Of a stretch of 9,089 bases of DNA, positions 6,929 through 9,089 are shown one piece after another. Origin of the DNA: Candidatus Lambdaproteobacteria bacterium (GTDB lineage: Bacteria; SAR324; NAC60-12); NCBI GenBank assembly GCA_012964265.1, contig DTUH01000214.1, positions 1-9,089 on the forward strand, in the 5' to 3' direction. Each line of letters begins with the position of its first letter. The first letter of the stretch is position 1. The notes beneath the pieces are model-generated. The model did not search any database. It saw nothing but the letters and a program-made list of their open reading frames with translations, and was not told the DNA's origin. The position numbers were made by a program, and so were the translations under genes.

Positions 6929-7918
6929 ATGGAAATAATTTTGCCTCAGGATCAAAATCCTGAACAGATTGCAGCGGAAACAGATGCGCTCGAAGTTCAG
7001 CAGCCGGGAATTGCTCCGGGTGAGGCTTTAAATCTGGTTTTTGGTGAATATGCAGCCAATACTCAGCGAGCTTATGCGCGTGCTTTCAGGAATTTACAGG
7101 AATGGGCAGAGATCAAGGAGTTGCGTGAAATGGAAAACTTCGAACCTCTCCGGATGCTCGAATTTAAAAACCACCTGAAATCCCTCGGCAAAAAACCTTC
7201 AACCATAAATCAAACTATGAGTGCCCTGCGCAAAGTCTGCAAGGTGCTGACAGAGTTTGGTTATCTAAAGCAAAATCCTTTCAAAGCTTCTGTGATTCGT
7301 GCGGAAAAAGTTGACTCGGCGACCAGTAAAGGCGCGCTCCAAATTTCGCAGCTCAATGCCATGATAGAGGCAAATCTAGTTATGGAGTACGATGTCCGCA
7401 CCGCGCCGCTACTGCGATTCCGAAACGGACTTGTGCTTAAATTTCTTTATCTGACTGCAGCGCGACGTGGTGAAGCCGCGGATTTGCTTTGGGAAGATAT
7501 TGTGCAGGACGGTGCATTTCACGTTGCGGTACTGAGGCATACGAAAAGCGGAAAAGAACAGAGGATCAAATTAAGACGGGAACTGCATGAAGACTTAACC
7601 GACTGGCGGACAATGCTGCAGGGGAGCGACATCGATTCTCCACATGTTTTTCCTTCACTTGGTTTCCGTACACTCGGCAAAAAAATGTCAGGAAAAGGAA
7701 TCAATGATATTATTTCCCGCTTGGGAAAAGCCATTGGTATAGATATTTCGGCCCATTATCTGCGGCATACTGCAATCACACTTGCACTGGAGTTGGGGGA
7801 ACCTCTGCAGAAAGTCCAGTCCTACGCCCGCCATGCTTCTGCAAACACCACAATCCGCTACTTTCACGACCGGCAGCTTTTAGAAAAAAATCCTACCGAC
7901 CGTCTGCCCTTGATTTAG
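6929..7918 (+). CDS. tyrosine recombinase / phage-type integrase
   Basis: A 329-residue site-specific recombinase of the XerC/XerD/phage integrase class. The N-terminal SAM-like DNA-binding domain spans about 35-118 (NTQRAYARAFRNLQEWA at 44-60). The catalytic domain spans about 135-315, and all expected residues are present: Arg179 in TAARRGEA, Lys206 in RHTKSGKEQR, His276 and Arg279 in HYLRHT, His302 in YARHAS, and the nucleophile Tyr311 in TIRYFH. ATG at 6929 must be at or near the start because TAA lies in frame immediately upstream (6926-6928). The ribosome binding signal is weak (AAAAGAA). It could be a chromosomal Xer-like enzyme, the integrase of a decayed or neighbouring element, or an orphan acting on nearby repeats. 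No cargo, excisionase or tRNA attachment site was recognised. Confidence 0.93.
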   Translation: MEIILPQDQNPEQIAAETDALEVQQPGIAPGEALNLVFGEYAANTQRAYARAFRNLQEWAEIKELREMENFEPLRMLEFKNHLKSLGKKPSTINQTMSALRKVCKVLTEFGYLKQNPFKASVIRAEKVDSATSKGALQISQLNAMIEANLVMEYDVRTAPLLRFRNGLVLKFLYLTAARRGEAADLLWEDIVQDGAFHVAVLRHTKSGKEQRIKLRRELHEDLTDWRTMLQGSDIDSPHVFPSLGFRTLGKKMSGKGINDIISRLGKAIGIDISAHYLRHTAITLALELGEPLQKVQSYARHASANTTIRYFHDRQLLEKNPTDRLPLI

Positions 7919-8066
7919 CAAAACCTTTTCCGAAATCAAACCGTAAAAAATCGGCTTCTTGTTGTTTGTCTTGCACCAGTCAGAACGGTGATACGGCCAA
8001 ATTTAGAGGAAACCTTTTTTTGCAGTCTCTGATAAATAAACCTGTTTTTCATAAAACATTACAATA

Positions 8067-8107
8067 TAGGCGTAATATATACTATTGACATATAAATATT
8101 ACGCCTA
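8067..8107. promoter_or_regulatory. perfect 12-bp inverted repeat, candidate operator or recombination site
   Basis: TAGGCGTAATAT (8067-8078) and ATATTACGCCTA (8096-8107) are exact inverse copies separated by 17 AT-rich bases. The spacer contains TTGACA (8085-8090), and TAAAAT (8106-8111) follows after 15 bases, so the repeat could cover a plus-strand promoter. No plus-strand gene is seen downstream inside the window, which weakens the promoter reading. As a tyrosine-recombinase core it would be unusual, since core arms are normally separated by about 6-8 bases. Confidence 0.45.
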
Positions 8108-8133
8108 AAATGTAATTCTACAATCAATTTGTC

Positions 8134-8150
8134 AAGGCTTTTTTAGCCTT
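8134..8150. terminator. small hairpin downstream of the minus-strand genes
   Basis: AAGGCT (8134-8139) and AGCCTT (8145-8150) pair around a five-base loop of T. It lies 9 bases beyond the stop of the minus-strand 40-codon ORF and between convergent transcripts. No T-run follows the stem on either strand, so it is at best a weak terminator. Confidence 0.25.
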
Positions 8151-8158
8151 ACAGCTAT

Positions 8159-8281
8159 TTAAAACTTCCAGTCCGGATCGATTTGATCAATCATTCTATG
8201 CAGCGCGGGCCATTCCGGGTGTCGGACCTTGGCACCTGCCTGTGCTGATCCACCTTCAAATTGCTCGCACGTTTTAGCCAT
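8159..8281 (-). CDS. 40-codon ORF downstream of the DUF4143 ATPase, possible gene remnant
   Basis: Read on the minus strand from ATG at 8281 to TAA at 8159, it begins MAKTCEQFEGGSAQ, continues GAKVRHPEWPALHRM, and ends IDQIDPDWKF. The same frame is open upstream to the stop of the ATPase gene (8312-8314). Codon use resembles the neighbouring genes, and it holds a TCCGGA motif at 8172, which otherwise appears only in coding DNA here. The residue pattern looks protein-like, but I recognise no family. It may be a short independent gene in the ATPase operon or the surviving C-terminus of a broken gene. No clear ribosome binding site is seen. Confidence 0.35.
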   Translation of the reverse strand: MAKTCEQFEGGSAQAGAKVRHPEWPALHRMIDQIDPDWKF

Positions 8282-8311
8282 AACCGCTTTGTCAATGAAA
8301 TTCAAATCACA

Positions 8312-9089
8312 TCAAACCAATTGCCCCAAGAGTGAAACTGCTGAGACCTTCACAGGTCTATGAACTGAAAAACAATCTACATTATCTCCTTCTCCGTCAA
8401 GATAAATTTGAAACGCAAATTCTGCTCCTGTTTTTTCCTGAAACCATTTTAGATTCGGGTTTAGTGGAGCGTTCCTTGAGTTTTTAACTTCCAGCAAAAA
8501 CCACGGAACTTGATCACGGGTCACCATAAAATCTATTTCTCTTCCTTCTTTGGTACGAAGATAGAACAAGTCGAAATTACCGTGTCCTAAATCACTCCAC
8601 CAATGAGTTGCTTTTAGTAAATGGCAGGCAACATAATTTTCCGCTCTTTGTCCCACGTCCGAAATCATAGACCAGTCGCACAGGTAGGTGCGTGGTTCTT
8701 TACGGAGGGCAGTGGCGATATTTTTATACCAGGGACGGATGCGAAAACAATAATAAAAGGCTTCCAAAACATCTAACCAACGCCGGATGCTATCCACAGA
8801 AACCCTGATTGAACGTGCTAAAGTACTGTATTTGGTTTCCTTTCCCGCCTGTTTACAGAGCAGGATTGCTAAAAGCTGAACCTGTTGGATTTCCTGAATA
8901 TGGGTTGCTTCGCGAATATCTTCACGAAGCAACTGTTCTTGACGCAGATTCTGCCAGCGTTTAAAAAAACGGTCTTTTCCCTGCGAAACCGGTTCCGGGA
9001 ATCCTCCGAAACGCCAGAGTCTTGTCAATTTTTCAGCTTCCAATTGAATCGGAGACTGCAGCAGTTTTCCGGAATCCACCTCTCCAGCT
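8312..9089 (-). CDS. AAA-family ATPase with DUF4143 domain, 3' part only
   Basis: The frame is open to the right edge of the window, so the start and the N-terminal ATPase domain (Walker A and B) lie outside. Numbering from a GTG at 9079 that is probably internal, GGFPEPV (25-31) marks the start of the DUF4143 region. A winged-helix segment follows (KYSTLARSIRVSVDSIRRWLD, about 83-103). The C-terminal part carries a nuclease-like signature: Glu147 in AENYVACHLL, then EIDFMV (Asp183) and LLEVKNS (Glu197 and Lys199), the D...ExK pattern of PD-(D/E)XK folds. Proteins of this class are common and often multicopy in bacteria and archaea, and their role is not settled. The end (SLLGQLV, TGA at 8312) is normal for the family. 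The 40-codon ORF follows on the same strand. Confidence 0.85.
   Translation of the reverse strand, partial: AGEVDSGKLLQSPIQLEAEKLTRLWRFGGFPEPVSQGKDRFFKRWQNLRQEQLLREDIREATHIQEIQQVQLLAILLCKQAGKETKYSTLARSIRVSVDSIRRWLDVLEAFYYCFRIRPWYKNIATALRKEPRTYLCDWSMISDVGQRAENYVACHLLKATHWWSDLGHGNFDLFYLRTKEGREIDFMVTRDQVPWFLLEVKNSRNAPLNPNLKWFQEKTGAEFAFQIYLDGEGDNVDCFSVHRPVKVSAVSLLGQLV

Noticed and set aside
8067..8107. Attachment core site of the neighbouring recombinase
   Set aside because: The 17-base spacer between the arms is longer than the usual 6-8 base crossover region, and no second copy is seen in the window. It was kept only as a candidate regulatory palindrome.
8159..9089. TGA read-through or recoding joining the ATPase to the downstream frame
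   Set aside because: The ATPase ends in the normal way for its family, and TGA is used as an ordinary stop for the binding-protein and YnjD genes. A separate ORF or remnant is simpler.
6929..9089. Complete integrative element or defence island
   Set aside because: Only one recombinase and a partial DUF4143 ATPase are present. There is no excisionase, replication gene, flanking direct repeat, tRNA or recognised defence gene.

Overview
The window looks like chromosomal DNA from a moderately AT-rich Gram-negative bacterium, probably a proteobacterium or a relative. The evidence is a periplasmic-binding-protein ABC importer of the E. coli YnjBCD type, a TonB-like C-terminal domain, and dispersed palindromic repeats of the TCATTCCCGC...GCGGGAAT type known from several Gram-negative genomes. 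The lineage cannot be fixed more closely from the sequence. TGA is used as a normal stop, so the standard bacterial code applies.

Layout. Positions 1-27 may be the tail of a plus-strand gene, followed by a strong hairpin (53-74) and a gene-poor stretch ending in a degenerate palindromic repeat (442-470). An aldose 1-epimerase lies on the minus strand (494-1423). Divergent from it is a plus-strand block: a possible 54-residue membrane peptide (1542-1706), a YnjB-like binding protein (1755-3005), a fused two-module YnjC-like permease (2981 or 3002-4711), a 334-bp gap holding two repeat elements, and a YnjD-like ATPase (5046-5669). A secreted or membrane-anchored protein with a TonB-like C-terminus follows (5801-6778). 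Next come an inverted pair of repeats (6823-6900), a complete tyrosine recombinase (6929-7918), an AT-rich stretch with a perfect 12-bp inverted repeat (8067-8107), a 40-codon minus-strand ORF (8159-8281), and the 3' part of a minus-strand AAA/DUF4143 ATPase that runs off the window edge.

How the genes work together. The binding protein, permease and ATPase form one importer. The stop codon of the binding-protein gene overlaps the permease start, which suggests coupled translation. The ATPase has been separated from its partners by repeat elements. The substrate of the YnjBCD family is not established, and the divergent mutarotase is only a weak hint towards sugar metabolism. The recombinase is intact but has no recognisable cargo beside it, apart from the palindromic repeats upstream and the inverted repeat downstream.

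The most unusual signal is the hexamer TCCGGA. I count 29 copies by eye, 12 of them as the palindrome TTCCGGAA, against about 2 expected for a hexamer and about 0.14 for an octamer under equal base frequencies. The copies fall in coding DNA in all three reading frames and are densest across 494-4711. I did not find a convincing new multi-gene system here. The other leads are the repeat elements, the small ORFs, and the TonB-like protein with its cysteine pairs.
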